DNA of 44,696 nucleotides from a virus, in IMG/VR virus record IMGVR_UViG_3300020156_000044, positions 1-44,696 of that record, one strand, 5' to 3'. Numbering within the stretch: the stretch's first letter is position 1; every line of letters begins with the position of its first letter. Below the pieces are notes generated by a model that saw only the letters and a list, made by a program, of their open reading frames with translations, was not told where the DNA came from and made no database searches. A program made the position numbers and the translations under genes. Shown in pieces: positions 1 to 9,775 of the stretch.

Positions 1-736
1 CTTCCCTTGCGGACTGTTCCGGCGTCTTCTGTTTAGGCTGTCTTGCCTCAAACTGTGAGATAAGATGTTCGCCTAATGCCTTGGCATCAATGGGCTGATT
101 AACCCCAATGTCAGAAAGATCAGTGCCAGACATATGGAGCTTTGTCAACATATTACGGACAGCTTGCTTGGGATCAAGCTTAATCAACGCTCTATATTGC
201 AAAGCCTCCTTGTATTCTTCATCTGTCAAGCCATGAGTGACTTGAAGTTGTGACTTCTCCTTGAGTGCATTATACCTCTCCAGAAGAACTCGTCCAGCAC
301 TAACTACTTTCTCATACTCTTGGGCAACTCTCTTGTTCCCATCCCGAGAGTTATAGAGAGCCTTCTTTAGTTTCTCGAAGACTGCTCTTGGCTTACCCGC
401 AGCAAAGAGAACTTTTCCGTCACTGTCGAGAAGGTTACCTTGAGCATCAGCCTTAAAACTAAAGTTCTCCTTAGTTTCATCCTTTGCTACAGGAGTTGTA
501 GGAGGAGTTCGCTGCTGTTGCTGATCTTCGTCGTCGTCGTCACTCTGCTGCTGCTGCTGATCATCATCAGCATCATCATCATCATCGTTCTGCTGTTGCT
601 GTTGATCATCGTCATCATCCCCAAGATCATCATCGTCTTGAGGAGGAGTGATCAATTCCTTTTCGTCGTCACTGTCGTCCTCCGTCACTTGGCTGAGGAG
701 GCTGTTGCGGAGGTCGTCCTGTTGTGCCTTGGGCAT
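1..736 (-). CDS. Acidic scaffolding-like protein (runs off the left edge)
   Basis: Open frame of 245 codons from ATG at 736 to the window edge. Upstream AGGA lies about 8 bases from the start. The N-terminal third is very acidic and low in complexity, with alternating runs of Asp and Gln (about residues 35-75). A helical, charged region follows. Position between portal and capsid, plus acidity, is what podoviral scaffolding proteins show, so scaffold is an inference from order and composition. The start lies inside the portal gene (65-base overlap). Joining window ends 1 and 44,696 adds nine codons and then a TGA that overlaps the ATG of the next gene at 44,681, giving about 254 residues. Confidence 0.7.
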   Translation of the reverse strand, partial: MPKAQQDDLRNSLLSQVTEDDSDDEKELITPPQDDDDLGDDDDDQQQQQNDDDDDADDDQQQQQSDDDDEDQQQQRTPPTTPVAKDETKENFSFKADAQGNLLDSDGKVLFAAGKPRAVFEKLKKALYNSRDGNKRVAQEYEKVVSAGRVLLERYNALKEKSQLQVTHGLTDEEYKEALQYRALIKLDPKQAVRNMLTKLHMSGTDLSDIGVNQPIDAKALGEHLISQFEARQPKQKTPEQSARE

Positions 737-2660
737 TGCTCTGTCCTTTCGTGATGTTCGCCAAAGCTTCCTTTTCCAACATATCCCAATCTTCTTGAGT
801 CACAACTGTTCCGAATGCCGTCTGGAACATTCTCAGAAGAATGCGAAGTGTTGCTCCGGGGGCAGCTTGTCCCATCTGCCCGATAGATTGAGAGACTGTA
901 ATTGCCTCTTTCTTCTTATATTCAGTAGTTGGCTTCTCGATGCTACCAGCAGCGATCTGCATCCTGAATTTCTGATTAAACTCGTCAACTGTCATCTGCT
1001 GAAAGTCGGCAGCTTTCTTCTGTCCGATCATTCCAGCGATCTCTTCCTTTGAATACTTGCTCACAAGGACTTCACAGATAGACCAAGCGAGAGCTTCAAA
1101 GGCATCTTCGATAGCATCAACAACTATGCCAACTGTCTCTTGACGAGTTTGTGCTGCATAAGCAACAGCATCCTGAGTTGTATTTGCTTTGAATTGTTCT
1201 CCTCTATCTACAGCACTTGTAGAAGCTGATCGATCAATTGAAGCTCGAAGATTTCGAGTGTCGAAGAGTTGTTCATATTGAACAGAAGGAGGAGCAAGAA
1301 CCTCAAGGATTTCGTTGATTTTCTTCTCACTCTTATTTGCGATGCCAATAGCTTGTGTCTCTGCTGGAGACCTCAAAGCATTGATCATCTTCTCGACTTC
1401 TTGCTTGTCGATATCCTGTGTGTTGTAGAGAATGATATTAAACACTCGATCTCGAATGTTCGCTATCTTCTTGTTGATCTTGTTGATCTCTTCAACCTGT
1501 CCAACGTAATAGCTGACTTCTCCGGGTTGGACGATATCCTCAATAGGTTCGCCGAATGGAAGAATGAAATGTCTAAAGAACCTAGACAAATTCATATCAT
1601 CTTCTTCCACCCAAAGAGGATGTTTCCAATCTTCATCTGAGAAAAGATACCTACGACGAAGGATTTTGTCGTAGTAATAGTAACACTTTATCTTGTCTCG
1701 AAGAGCAAGTGATTGCTTGTCTTCATCTTTGTGTTCCATAACTGTTTCAACAATGCGAGCCGAAACATCTTCATCTGCTGCCTCTCCATCAGGCTGTACT
1801 ACAACTTTTGTATTAGAACGGAGAGTCTTCGTTCCATCTTCATTATGTTGATAGTACTTCTGCTCTATGAAATCACGAGACTCATAGAACTCTTCTGCTA
1901 CCCAATTCGCATCAGACAAATCAGGGAGAGTACAGGAAGGGTCAACAATGAGACAGTTCGGCATTACGTTCGTGACAGCGAGTCCTTTATTTTGAGTAAT
2001 GGGCAAATCTCGATGAGCAATGTTCAACTTAGCGATGACTTCTCTAGCCTCTTCTTGAGACTTAACTTTTGTCAGATCATCCTCAAGCTTCTTAATGAAC
2101 TCAATTGCTTCTTGTCTGCTTCCATCATGAGGCTGATAATCAAGCCGCATCACTCCAAAATTCGTAAGCTGTCCGTGCATAATCCATCGACGGACTTTAA
2201 TCTTCATGTTCAAGCCGGGATACGTTGGCTTGTTCATCATGAATTTGAGAGTGTATTCAAGAGTGTCTGCGAGCTTCTTATCTTCATCCTCTCCTGTAAA
2301 TTCAATGTGAGGATTTTGCATGTAAGTTGCTCTCATCAAGGAGCGAACTGTTGTCCTGATGATGTTTTCATCAGTGTTATTCTTGAAATGGAAGTTGTAC
2401 TCGACGTCATTCTCTTTATCGACGCCTTCATCTCCGCATAGACGATACTGTCTAAATGAGGCATCCCATTTTAGATAGACAGCCTCATTCGCCTTGAGAG
2501 TATCTTTGATGTTTGTCCGAATGATCTCGCAAACAGCTTTAGGCGTGACAATGCTTTGTCCCACCGCAGGAAGAAAATCCTCTTCATCTACAGGTTCTGT
2601 AAGAGGCTCATCCTCAGGAAGGAGTTCCTCAAGAACGGCTAGTTGGGGACTTCTTGCCAT
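669..2660 (-). CDS. Portal (head-tail connector) protein
   Basis: 663 residues, the size of T7-like and related podoviral portals. It follows the large terminase and precedes the scaffold, the classical order. The protein is mixed alpha/beta with many charged helices and a Pro/Gln-rich C-terminus (about the last 20 residues). By family knowledge twelve copies form the packaging and ejection channel at one capsid vertex. The start at 2660 overlaps the end of terL by about 20 bases and has GGAG upstream. No enzyme motif is expected or seen. Assignment rests mainly on length and gene order. Confidence 0.8.
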   Translation of the reverse strand: MARSPQLAVLEELLPEDEPLTEPVDEEDFLPAVGQSIVTPKAVCEIIRTNIKDTLKANEAVYLKWDASFRQYRLCGDEGVDKENDVEYNFHFKNNTDENIIRTTVRSLMRATYMQNPHIEFTGEDEDKKLADTLEYTLKFMMNKPTYPGLNMKIKVRRWIMHGQLTNFGVMRLDYQPHDGSRQEAIEFIKKLEDDLTKVKSQEEAREVIAKLNIAHRDLPITQNKGLAVTNVMPNCLIVDPSCTLPDLSDANWVAEEFYESRDFIEQKYYQHNEDGTKTLRSNTKVVVQPDGEAADEDVSARIVETVMEHKDEDKQSLALRDKIKCYYYYDKILRRRYLFSDEDWKHPLWVEEDDMNLSRFFRHFILPFGEPIEDIVQPGEVSYYVGQVEEINKINKKIANIRDRVFNIILYNTQDIDKQEVEKMINALRSPAETQAIGIANKSEKKINEILEVLAPPSVQYEQLFDTRNLRASIDRSASTSAVDRGEQFKANTTQDAVAYAAQTRQETVGIVVDAIEDAFEALAWSICEVLVSKYSKEEIAGMIGQKKAADFQQMTVDEFNQKFRMQIAAGSIEKPTTEYKKKEAITVSQSIGQMGQAAPGATLRILLRMFQTAFGTVVTQEDWDMLEKEALANITKGQSNAQGTTGRPPQQPPQPSDGGRQ

Positions 2661-4132
2661 TTCATATACTCCGGAGTGAGGACTGGCCTGCGGAAGTTGA
2701 AGACTGATGCCTCTGGAAGGCGCGATAGCATGTATTTAATCACGTCCATCGCATGGTCATTCTTATCATTCGGTTCATCTTGTCTCTCACCTTCACTGTT
2801 CGTCTTCCAGAAGTAAGTCTGAAACTCATCCTCAATGAAAGAGAGATCATCTGCAAAGTAAATCATCGGACCTTTTTCTTGAGAGGAGTCATAATGCATT
2901 CCGACTCTTGGAATGAGATACTCTGACACCTTCATAATACCTGATCCGATGACATTCTGTCCCGGCTTGAGAAAGAGATCAAATCTGTTCTTGAGCAACT
3001 TCGCTACAGTGTCTGTAGTCTTACCAGTTCCATCGACAATTGTCCTCTTGAAAATAGCAGGGTCGCACCAGATTGGGTTATCTTGTTGAACACCATAAGA
3101 AATGCGTTCTTGTTTCTCAAGGATTTCGGAACCGATATCATCAATGCTCATATTCGGTTTATAAAAACCATCCATGATAAAGACTCGACCATAGTAATCG
3201 ACAAATCCTCCAAGATAACATGAAGGACTCACGATACCGAAATCGAAGCCTTCAACGTTATCGAGAGGACTCTTCGATCTGACAGCTTTATCGAGTATTT
3301 CATTCATGTCAGAGCGAGGGATCATATGGATCAGAGGGTTAAATTCTGGATAGACAAGCCCTTCATAGGCTGCCCACTCACCCATAAGAAATCTATTCCG
3401 CATCTGACCTTGATAGCTTGCTTCAAGACCAGTAAGGAAATCCTGTTCCAGATTGTGTTTGTTCTCATAAGTTGATCCTTCGAGAACCTCAATGATAGGC
3501 TCCATCGTAACAGGATCATGAAGAAGGTCTTCTGCTACAGTTCCTGTAGCTCGATACTTATGAAACGGCTTTACAATCTTTTTGTAGAACCAATTCGCAG
3601 TAGGATTTGCCGTCATGATTAGCCATCGAGGACCAGTCATAGGCATAGATCGATCACTGCCCTTGTAAGGAGTAGAACCACGGAGGCGACCGAGAAGATC
3701 AAGGAAATCCTTATACTGGATGAGAGGGTCTTCCATCTGATCCACGATTGCCCAATCATATGTTGCAGAGAGAAGGTTTGACGTTGTGATGCCATCAACT
3801 GACGCCTTTCCTCGCTGAGCAATATAACGAAAGTTCACAGTTGAACCATTCTTGAAGATGAGCGTGTTGTCATCTTTAGTAGGCCATCTCTTCACAGCAC
3901 TATGAGGACACCATTTATAGAACTCCTTCCTAATGGTGTCATTGAGTTTCGGATATGTCTCTCTTGCAATGAGACCATTGCATCCGGGATAATCCATACA
4001 AAGTTGAATAGCTCTAACACAGACGGCTGCGGTCTTTCCATTACCGAAGCCTCCTGCTAGAACTTGTATCTTTTTCCTGCACTGTAAGAAGCGATGGTGA
4101 AGTCCACCTCTTACGATTTTGTATTTATCCAC
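2639..4132 (-). CDS. terL: Terminase large subunit
   Basis: 497 residues, the usual length. The ATPase half shows Walker A GGFGNGKT at residues 27-34, Walker B AIVDQMED at about 128-135 and a coupling motif MTANPT near 174-179. The C-terminal half has the RNase H-like nuclease pattern: GFDFGIVSP near residue 295, an acidic YFADDL stretch, and KNDHAMDVIKY near the end. It cuts and pumps DNA into the prohead through the portal encoded directly downstream. The start overlaps the upstream tail-protein gene by 8 bases. This is the safest call in the late region. Confidence 0.95.
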   Translation of the reverse strand: MDKYKIVRGGLHHRFLQCRKKIQVLAGGFGNGKTAAVCVRAIQLCMDYPGCNGLIARETYPKLNDTIRKEFYKWCPHSAVKRWPTKDDNTLIFKNGSTVNFRYIAQRGKASVDGITTSNLLSATYDWAIVDQMEDPLIQYKDFLDLLGRLRGSTPYKGSDRSMPMTGPRWLIMTANPTANWFYKKIVKPFHKYRATGTVAEDLLHDPVTMEPIIEVLEGSTYENKHNLEQDFLTGLEASYQGQMRNRFLMGEWAAYEGLVYPEFNPLIHMIPRSDMNEILDKAVRSKSPLDNVEGFDFGIVSPSCYLGGFVDYYGRVFIMDGFYKPNMSIDDIGSEILEKQERISYGVQQDNPIWCDPAIFKRTIVDGTGKTTDTVAKLLKNRFDLFLKPGQNVIGSGIMKVSEYLIPRVGMHYDSSQEKGPMIYFADDLSFIEDEFQTYFWKTNSEGERQDEPNDKNDHAMDVIKYMLSRLPEASVFNFRRPVLTPEYMKWQEVPN

Positions 4133-5696
4133 TGATTACTCCATTCTCTCCTACAGAATAGTTAACAAGAGAGTAAGGCTCACCATCAAGCTCTCCTAAA
4201 TTCTCTAGAACATCTGCTTCAATCTCATCTTCATGATCAGTAGGATCATTTGGAGGAGGAAGCGCTGTAGAGTAATCCATACGACCATGCTCATAGAGAA
4301 AATTTGACACTTCCGGTGAACTGTCTACAACATTTGTATACCCATTTGTCGCTGATTTGTAAACAACAGGACCGAAGCGATCTCGATAGGTATGGAAAAT
4401 AATAGAGTGCGTACCAAAGAACTCGACACCCAAAACAGGGTTTTCTCCATAATTGTCATAGAATGAGTAACCGAGGTCCTTGGTTAAAATCTTCCTGTAT
4501 CCTTTGTATGCAAACTTCGTTGCTACAGGAGGTGTAGGAAGCATGAAAGAAAGCATGATTTCTTTGTTTCTAGCAGAAGCTCCTATAACATGAACATGCT
4601 CAAAATTATTCCCTGCTCTAAGTCCAGCGAGAACCTTAGCTTTATATGCTCCATACCAACGAGTAGCATTACCATCAAGATGACCATTGATTGCTGTAGG
4701 AAGTCCTGATGCTGGAATAGTCATCTTCTGTGGAACAGCATGAGCAGGACAACACAACCAAACTCGATCTTGGTTGATAGCAAATTCATTATGAAATTGC
4801 ATGACTGCATTACTTTGTGTTGTATTTCTTGCAGCCCAATTTCCTCCTCCCGGTTGAGATATTAAGAGAGGAGGACGATTTGTCTGTCCCCAAGCAGACA
4901 TGATTGTATCAATGAACAGAAGAAGATTGATCAACGTTTGATCATATACAGACCAGTGACTAGATACTGTCTGTTGCATCTCAGCTTGACCCTGATCAAA
5001 GGTGATAGCAGCGAGATTGAATGTCGTTGATCCTAATGTAGAGCCAAGCTTTGTAAAATAGCTTTGTGTTCTCTGCTTAGGAATGAAAGTTCCACCACTT
5101 TCTCCATCATCGTCGATCAAATCTTCTAATAGCATTCCTCCAAAACCATGAACGCAAGCAATAGCATTCTTTGTTTCAGGAGTTCCTGCTAAACTACGAC
5201 GACGATAGAAGTCATAGACGAGACCGATAACATCAGCTTCGCCATTGATGCCAGAAGTTGGTGTTCGTCCTGTGTAGGTGTCGGGATCGTATCGATTTCC
5301 ACTAGTTGGATTATCAATATCCATTGTAGCGAGAAGAGTTTGAAGAGTTTCACTTCCTCCAGATGAAGGTGATCCTATGTTTCCAAAAGGATACCACGTG
5401 TTATCTTCTCTTGCCGCTCGAACAGATGAACCAAGAGCATGAGCAACAATACTCCAAGGGGCTGTCCTTGTTTTAGGAGGATGAGCAACACCTCCTTGAG
5501 CAAGTGATTGACCAAATCCCATGAAGACTGGTCTGTCAGAACTCATCCAAGGAAGTGTTGGCACTACAGCGCCTGTAGCAGCAGCAGAATAAACCGATGC
5601 TGCCAAATCTTGAGCTTCTCTAACAGAAGTTGGTATCCCACTAATGGGATACCTTCCTCGATTGATTGGTCCAGATAATCCTGTAGACCTTCTCAT
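4125..5696 (-). CDS. Tail protein with SGNH/GDSL-type esterase features
   Basis: 523 residues. A GQSL motif at about 62-65 in the context FMGFGQSLAQGG resembles block I of SGNH hydrolases, with Ser64 as candidate nucleophile. A later DQGQAEM resembles the QGE block of sialate-O-acetylesterase-like enzymes. HLDGNATRWYGAYKA resembles the His-containing block V. It lies between a 1069-residue spike/fibre gene and terL, with ATGA-type overlaps at both ends. The likely role is deacetylation of host surface polysaccharide from the tail. The fold is inferred from short motifs, so substrate and activity are unproven. Confidence 0.6.
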   Translation of the reverse strand: MRRSTGLSGPINRGRYPISGIPTSVREAQDLAASVYSAAATGAVVPTLPWMSSDRPVFMGFGQSLAQGGVAHPPKTRTAPWSIVAHALGSSVRAAREDNTWYPFGNIGSPSSGGSETLQTLLATMDIDNPTSGNRYDPDTYTGRTPTSGINGEADVIGLVYDFYRRRSLAGTPETKNAIACVHGFGGMLLEDLIDDDGESGGTFIPKQRTQSYFTKLGSTLGSTTFNLAAITFDQGQAEMQQTVSSHWSVYDQTLINLLLFIDTIMSAWGQTNRPPLLISQPGGGNWAARNTTQSNAVMQFHNEFAINQDRVWLCCPAHAVPQKMTIPASGLPTAINGHLDGNATRWYGAYKAKVLAGLRAGNNFEHVHVIGASARNKEIMLSFMLPTPPVATKFAYKGYRKILTKDLGYSFYDNYGENPVLGVEFFGTHSIIFHTYRDRFGPVVYKSATNGYTNVVDSSPEVSNFLYEHGRMDYSTALPPPNDPTDHEDEIEADVLENLGELDGEPYSLVNYSVGENGVISG

Positions 5697-8600
5697 GAAG
5701 CGGCTCTCACATAATCAATCATGCAGATAAATTGCATACCTGTTGCAATGTTTGCTTCTGTAAGAGGCGTTCGTCCTGTCGTTCCTTGTGAAAAGAGTGA
5801 AATCGTCTTGTCTGTTCCAATTTCACATGACAAGCCAGCAGGAATGTTCACTCCATTCGATACGACTACTACAGAACCTGTAGTAGCTGCCCCCGGAGCA
5901 GGCCAATCGGCTGAGTCTGCATTGTTGATGATCGTTAGGTCTCCTGCCGTAGGAGCAGAAACAGTCCCAAGTGTAACATTAAGGATCAGTTTGTAGAATG
6001 ATGTAGCATCCACAGAAATCCTACTAGCATTCACACTTACAGGGATACCTGTTGCCGATCCACCAGTTCTTACAACTGGAGTAACTGTTACAGGAGGGAA
6101 ACGAAGAGGATTTCCTAGAGTGTCAAAGCTGTCACTGATCCTAATCCTATCCCAAGCAATAGAAAGTTCATTAGAACTTACTATTCCAGTGAGACTGTCT
6201 ACAGTACAACCAACAATTGCTGCTCGTCCCGGTGATCCAGATGGAAGTTGCAGAATTGTTGTAGCTGTTGCACTTGAAGGAATACGGCAACCATTGATGA
6301 AAGCGAATGACGTATCATCTTCACAACGAATGATTGCATCCGTCAATCCTGCTCTACCAACAGTAGTAGGAAGTCCTTTGACAAACTCAACATATGCTGC
6401 ATCCGAGATGTAAGCAGCATATTGTCCTGTCCATTTCACTTCTGAGAGGTCACAATTGAATACGTCAGACTCAGTTACCCTAAGTCCCCATTGTGAACTC
6501 TCAAATCCTGCTTGTAGCTCATCGACTTTACACCGTTGATCTACAGTTACTGTAGCACCAGCACTGACAGCAGCAGTCATAGGCTTCACAACAAGATACT
6601 TAACTCCTCCCATGTTAACTCTGGTCGGTCCGTTTACATGATTTACTGAAACTGTGACGGCGGCTCTCGATTTTTCATCTACAATCGCCCAAACAGTTCC
6701 AATTTTAACCTTGTCCTTCATGTAAACGTCTTGAGGAAGCTCATCCACAAGTGGAATGATCGTGTCACCTATAGCAACATCGTCAGCAAGCTCTCCAGCA
6801 ACGAAACTGTTCCCTACAATTTGAATACAAACGTTACTTGTATCAAATCCGGGCTTATATATGCCTGTTCCACCTTCTGCTGGACCAACAAGACCTTGAT
6901 TACAGTTGATATTTCTGAAAATTCCTCCTCTGGATTGTTCATAGCTCAGAGTTCCAACACCCTCATATCTATCAACTTGAACAACTGCATGAGAATGTTC
7001 AACTTCTAGCCCTCGACGAGCATCTCCTCTGACCATCAAATGTCCAATGCGAACTTTTCCAAGACATTCTAGGAGATGAATACCAAAGACACTATCGGGA
7101 GAAATAGGATCATCTGTTGAATTGAGTGTTTCAATGTCGAAGCCAACACAATCAACGTCATACTCAAGCTGATAGCTCTTCGTGACTCCAAGATTTCCTG
7201 TCCATTGCGGCTGAGGAGATATCGCAACGAGATCAGCAAAGTCTACAGGGTGACTACTAGAATAAAGGATACCATCCGCGAGGGCTCTAGTTACACCAGA
7301 AACTTGAAGTTCTTCGTTATCCTCAAAAGCTCCAGAAACAGCACTGAGATACAGTGTTCCTGTTGTACCACTGTCAGTCTGATCTATTACAGTTCCTGTA
7401 GCACCAGAGGTCAAACCGACAACGACACTCCCAACGGCGAAGTTGATTGTCTGATTGTCATAGTTAAGAGCATCAGCGTAAGTGGGAATGTTTGCTGACG
7501 TTCCACTGTAGAAGAAACCACTACCAGCAACGGTTCCTACACCTTTGATATAGAAACCTCCATTGTTTGCTTCTGTAGAGAAGGCTCCCTGCCAACATTT
7601 AGTTGCCTTGATGAAGCCTATCTTCATTCCTTTACCGATTGTGCCTCTCTGTCTTTCAACAGTGAGTGTATCACAATAGTCTCCACAGGAAATCCATCCG
7701 CAACCAGAAGCAATACCGTTGGCAGTATAAGGCCAAACAGTCATCTGAGAACACGAAGCGAACTCATATGGTCGAAGAATACGAGCGAAACATACTTCAT
7801 TATCTATAGGTGTAAGATAATAAAGGTCCATCCTTGATGGATGATATGTTTCGAGATACGTTGCCTGCGTTTTGTGTGGATTGTTTTCGTCATCAAATCC
7901 ATCAGCATCGGGATCATATTTGAAACCGAAATGGAATAGATTGATGATATTGTTTGTTGTGTTTGTTTTACCAAACAGACCAATACCAACCTTACAATTC
8001 TCAACATATCCCATGTAAGCAATCATGATATTTGATTGCGACTGCACACCAGCAGAAGTATTCCTGCCAGCGCGCATGATATGGATATGAAGATCGATAT
8101 CGGTAATCAATTCTTGTGTTTCAGTTGTTCCAAAGTCTCCAACTCTGATGATACAACCGAAAGGACCAAGTCCTCCTCCTTGACCAAGGATAGGCATGTC
8201 AGGACGAGCAATCGATGGCTTTGTGACAGCACTTCCACCTGAGTTAACAGCATGCCATTGACCGATAATCTTTAGATTGATGAAGCCTGAACCTGTCGTT
8301 CTAAAAACAAAGCCACATTCAATGTGACCCATAAGAGTTCCATCGTAGTAATACTTCGTCCAAAGAGTGCAAGAGAAAGGATTGAGACCCATCCAACGAG
8401 TGAAGAGTTCAAGTTCACCATCGATGAAATGATCAGAGTCAATATAACCAACTAGACCTTTCTCATAAAGATATTCATCAAGGATAGACATGATCTCTCG
8501 ATCGTCTGTTCCTTGAGTTCTAATAAATCCTTCATTTGATGTAACTCCTACACCATTCCCTCCTCCATTAGAGAGTCCAGATTGAAGTTCATATTCGAGA

Positions 8601-8902
8601 TCACCTCTTGCTCCAGCCATTGTGAGAGTGATTTCATGTTCTTCATCGAGAATGAAGAAGTTGTTATTCCTTGATCTGATCCATAGCAGATCACTAACAC
8701 TAGCAACTTCACTTTCACTACTCTTGCGATAGATAGCCGCTCCTCTAGTAGAGTGGATATCTTTGTTATAAGCTTGAGTAAGAACGTGAGTTACTTCATC
8801 GTTAATGAATTTCTCCGATGCAGAGACTTTATCAGTAACGACCATCATCCCTTCAAGGATTTTTCTGATGGAGAACGTTGAATAGAGATCAATTCCGCTC
8901 AT
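5693..8902 (-). CDS. Large tail spike/fibre protein
   Basis: 1069 residues, among the largest late proteins. The N-terminal part is charged. The rest is rich in Gly, Asn, Thr and hydrophobic beta-strand-like segments with no long helices, as in beta-helical tailspikes. The C-terminal region holds Ala/Thr/Val-rich beta segments. It overlaps the SGNH-like tail gene by 4 bases, so the two probably act together in receptor binding and surface degradation. The start at 8902 has GAGGA about 7 bases upstream. No catalytic motif was recognised. Spike or fibre is inferred from size, composition and context. Confidence 0.65.
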   Translation of the reverse strand: MSGIDLYSTFSIRKILEGMMVVTDKVSASEKFINDEVTHVLTQAYNKDIHSTRGAAIYRKSSESEVASVSDLLWIRSRNNNFFILDEEHEITLTMAGARGDLEYELQSGLSNGGGNGVGVTSNEGFIRTQGTDDREIMSILDEYLYEKGLVGYIDSDHFIDGELELFTRWMGLNPFSCTLWTKYYYDGTLMGHIECGFVFRTTGSGFINLKIIGQWHAVNSGGSAVTKPSIARPDMPILGQGGGLGPFGCIIRVGDFGTTETQELITDIDLHIHIMRAGRNTSAGVQSQSNIMIAYMGYVENCKVGIGLFGKTNTTNNIINLFHFGFKYDPDADGFDDENNPHKTQATYLETYHPSRMDLYYLTPIDNEVCFARILRPYEFASCSQMTVWPYTANGIASGCGWISCGDYCDTLTVERQRGTIGKGMKIGFIKATKCWQGAFSTEANNGGFYIKGVGTVAGSGFFYSGTSANIPTYADALNYDNQTINFAVGSVVVGLTSGATGTVIDQTDSGTTGTLYLSAVSGAFEDNEELQVSGVTRALADGILYSSSHPVDFADLVAISPQPQWTGNLGVTKSYQLEYDVDCVGFDIETLNSTDDPISPDSVFGIHLLECLGKVRIGHLMVRGDARRGLEVEHSHAVVQVDRYEGVGTLSYEQSRGGIFRNINCNQGLVGPAEGGTGIYKPGFDTSNVCIQIVGNSFVAGELADDVAIGDTIIPLVDELPQDVYMKDKVKIGTVWAIVDEKSRAAVTVSVNHVNGPTRVNMGGVKYLVVKPMTAAVSAGATVTVDQRCKVDELQAGFESSQWGLRVTESDVFNCDLSEVKWTGQYAAYISDAAYVEFVKGLPTTVGRAGLTDAIIRCEDDTSFAFINGCRIPSSATATTILQLPSGSPGRAAIVGCTVDSLTGIVSSNELSIAWDRIRISDSFDTLGNPLRFPPVTVTPVVRTGGSATGIPVSVNASRISVDATSFYKLILNVTLGTVSAPTAGDLTIINNADSADWPAPGAATTGSVVVVSNGVNIPAGLSCEIGTDKTISLFSQGTTGRTPLTEANIATGMQFICMIDYVRAAS

Positions 8903-9234
8903 CGATCAGTCCTCGTGAAAGTGGAAGTGAGACTTGTCTCTTCTGTTGTATTGGTTAAGTTGACTCTGATCCATGACTTAGCAATGGGAATGCCTGTCAT
9001 TCGACCATTTGCCTCAGTGTTAACATCATTGAAATCAATCCAAGGACCAGTTGCTGTTGGAGCCTGTTGAAGTTGAGCAGTTGCTCCTCCCCAAGTTCCC
9101 CAAATGAGCCATTCATAGGTTCCATTCTGGAAGAAGATAGGGGAGCCGGTTTCGGTTGCTTGATAGAGAAGGTCTTCTTGAAAGAAACCAATGGAGAGAG
9201 CGTCTGCTCGGGCTTTGTCTTTGACAAGAGGCAT
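8899..9234 (-). CDS. Small late protein, probably tail-associated
   Basis: 111 residues with no recognised family. It has a Trp/Gly-rich middle (EWLIWGTWGG) and a Thr-rich C-terminus, suggesting a small beta-rich virion domain. Its N-terminus (MPLVKDKARADAL) resembles that of the next gene upstream (MPIVADKSRSW), a possible shared assembly peptide. The Shine-Dalgarno AGGAG lies inside the palindrome at 9237-9251, which occupies the gap to the upstream stop codon. It overlaps the spike gene by 4 bases. Confidence 0.65.
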   Translation of the reverse strand: MPLVKDKARADALSIGFFQEDLLYQATETGSPIFFQNGTYEWLIWGTWGGATAQLQQAPTATGPWIDFNDVNTEANGRMTGIPIAKSWIRVNLTNTTEETSLTSTFTRTDR

Positions 9235-9250
9235 TGCTACAACTCCTGTA

Positions 9251-9760
9251 TCAGGTATCAGCTGAGATGGTTTTCACAGTTCCATCACCGAAGATGACTT
9301 TAAGATCGCCATCAGCAGAGTCAACAAAGAGCTTTGCAAGACCAACTGTTGCTGAGGGGGCTGTGATGCCATCTCCAATACCAAGATGGCCCGAGAAGAA
9401 GCCATTCAGATAACGAAGAGCAGTCGTTCCAAGGCTGTATTGGTTATCAGAACCGGGATTTACGCTAGAAGTAGCGAAATTCATCCGATTTGAGCCGTTG
9501 ATGTTGATCGTAAAAGATGATCCAGCCTCTATTCTGACTGCTCTTTGTGTTCCACCATTGGTTTCAGTACCAATTTCGAGAGCATTGGACTGCCAATGAA
9601 TGTATCCTCGTTCATAATTACTCCCGGATAGGGAGTTGTATGTGTGAAATTGATCAAGACGAGGTACTCCTGAGGGATCATCTTCCAAAGGATAACGAGG
9701 AGAAGCAATGTGAGCCTCTGCCTTTGACCAAGAACGTGATTTATCTGCTACGATGGGCAT
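9251..9760 (-). CDS. Tail-fibre-like protein
   Basis: 169 residues. The second half (GSDNQYSLGTTALRYLNG, then GHLGIGDGI) follows the repeat pattern common in phage tail fibres and head fibres, with aromatic residues every 10-15 positions. The N-terminus resembles the neighbouring 111-residue protein. The start is set by AGGAG embedded in the exact palindrome 9761-9775, which alone fills the gap between the upstream TAG and this ATG. Probably a host-recognition accessory of the tail. Confidence 0.6.
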   Translation of the reverse strand: MPIVADKSRSWSKAEAHIASPRYPLEDDPSGVPRLDQFHTYNSLSGSNYERGYIHWQSNALEIGTETNGGTQRAVRIEAGSSFTININGSNRMNFATSSVNPGSDNQYSLGTTALRYLNGFFSGHLGIGDGITAPSATVGLAKLFVDSADGDLKVIFGDGTVKTISADT

Positions 9761-9775
9761 CTACAACTCCTGTAG
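9761..9775. repeat. Palindrome/ribosome-site cassette between two late genes
   Basis: Minus-strand CTACAGGAGTTGTAG fills the gap from the TAG at 9,776-9,778 to the ATG at 9,758-9,760 exactly. AGGAG at this point is the only ribosome site for the tail-fibre-like gene. Confidence 0.85.

Noticed and set aside
520-640. Microsatellite-like CTG/CAT repeats
   Set aside because: They read as Asp/Gln runs in the open scaffold gene, so they are coding low complexity rather than a separate repeat.
1713-2441. Long opposite-strand ORFs inside portal, spike and ejection genes
   Set aside because: They are antisense shadows of long genes without ribosome sites or family features.
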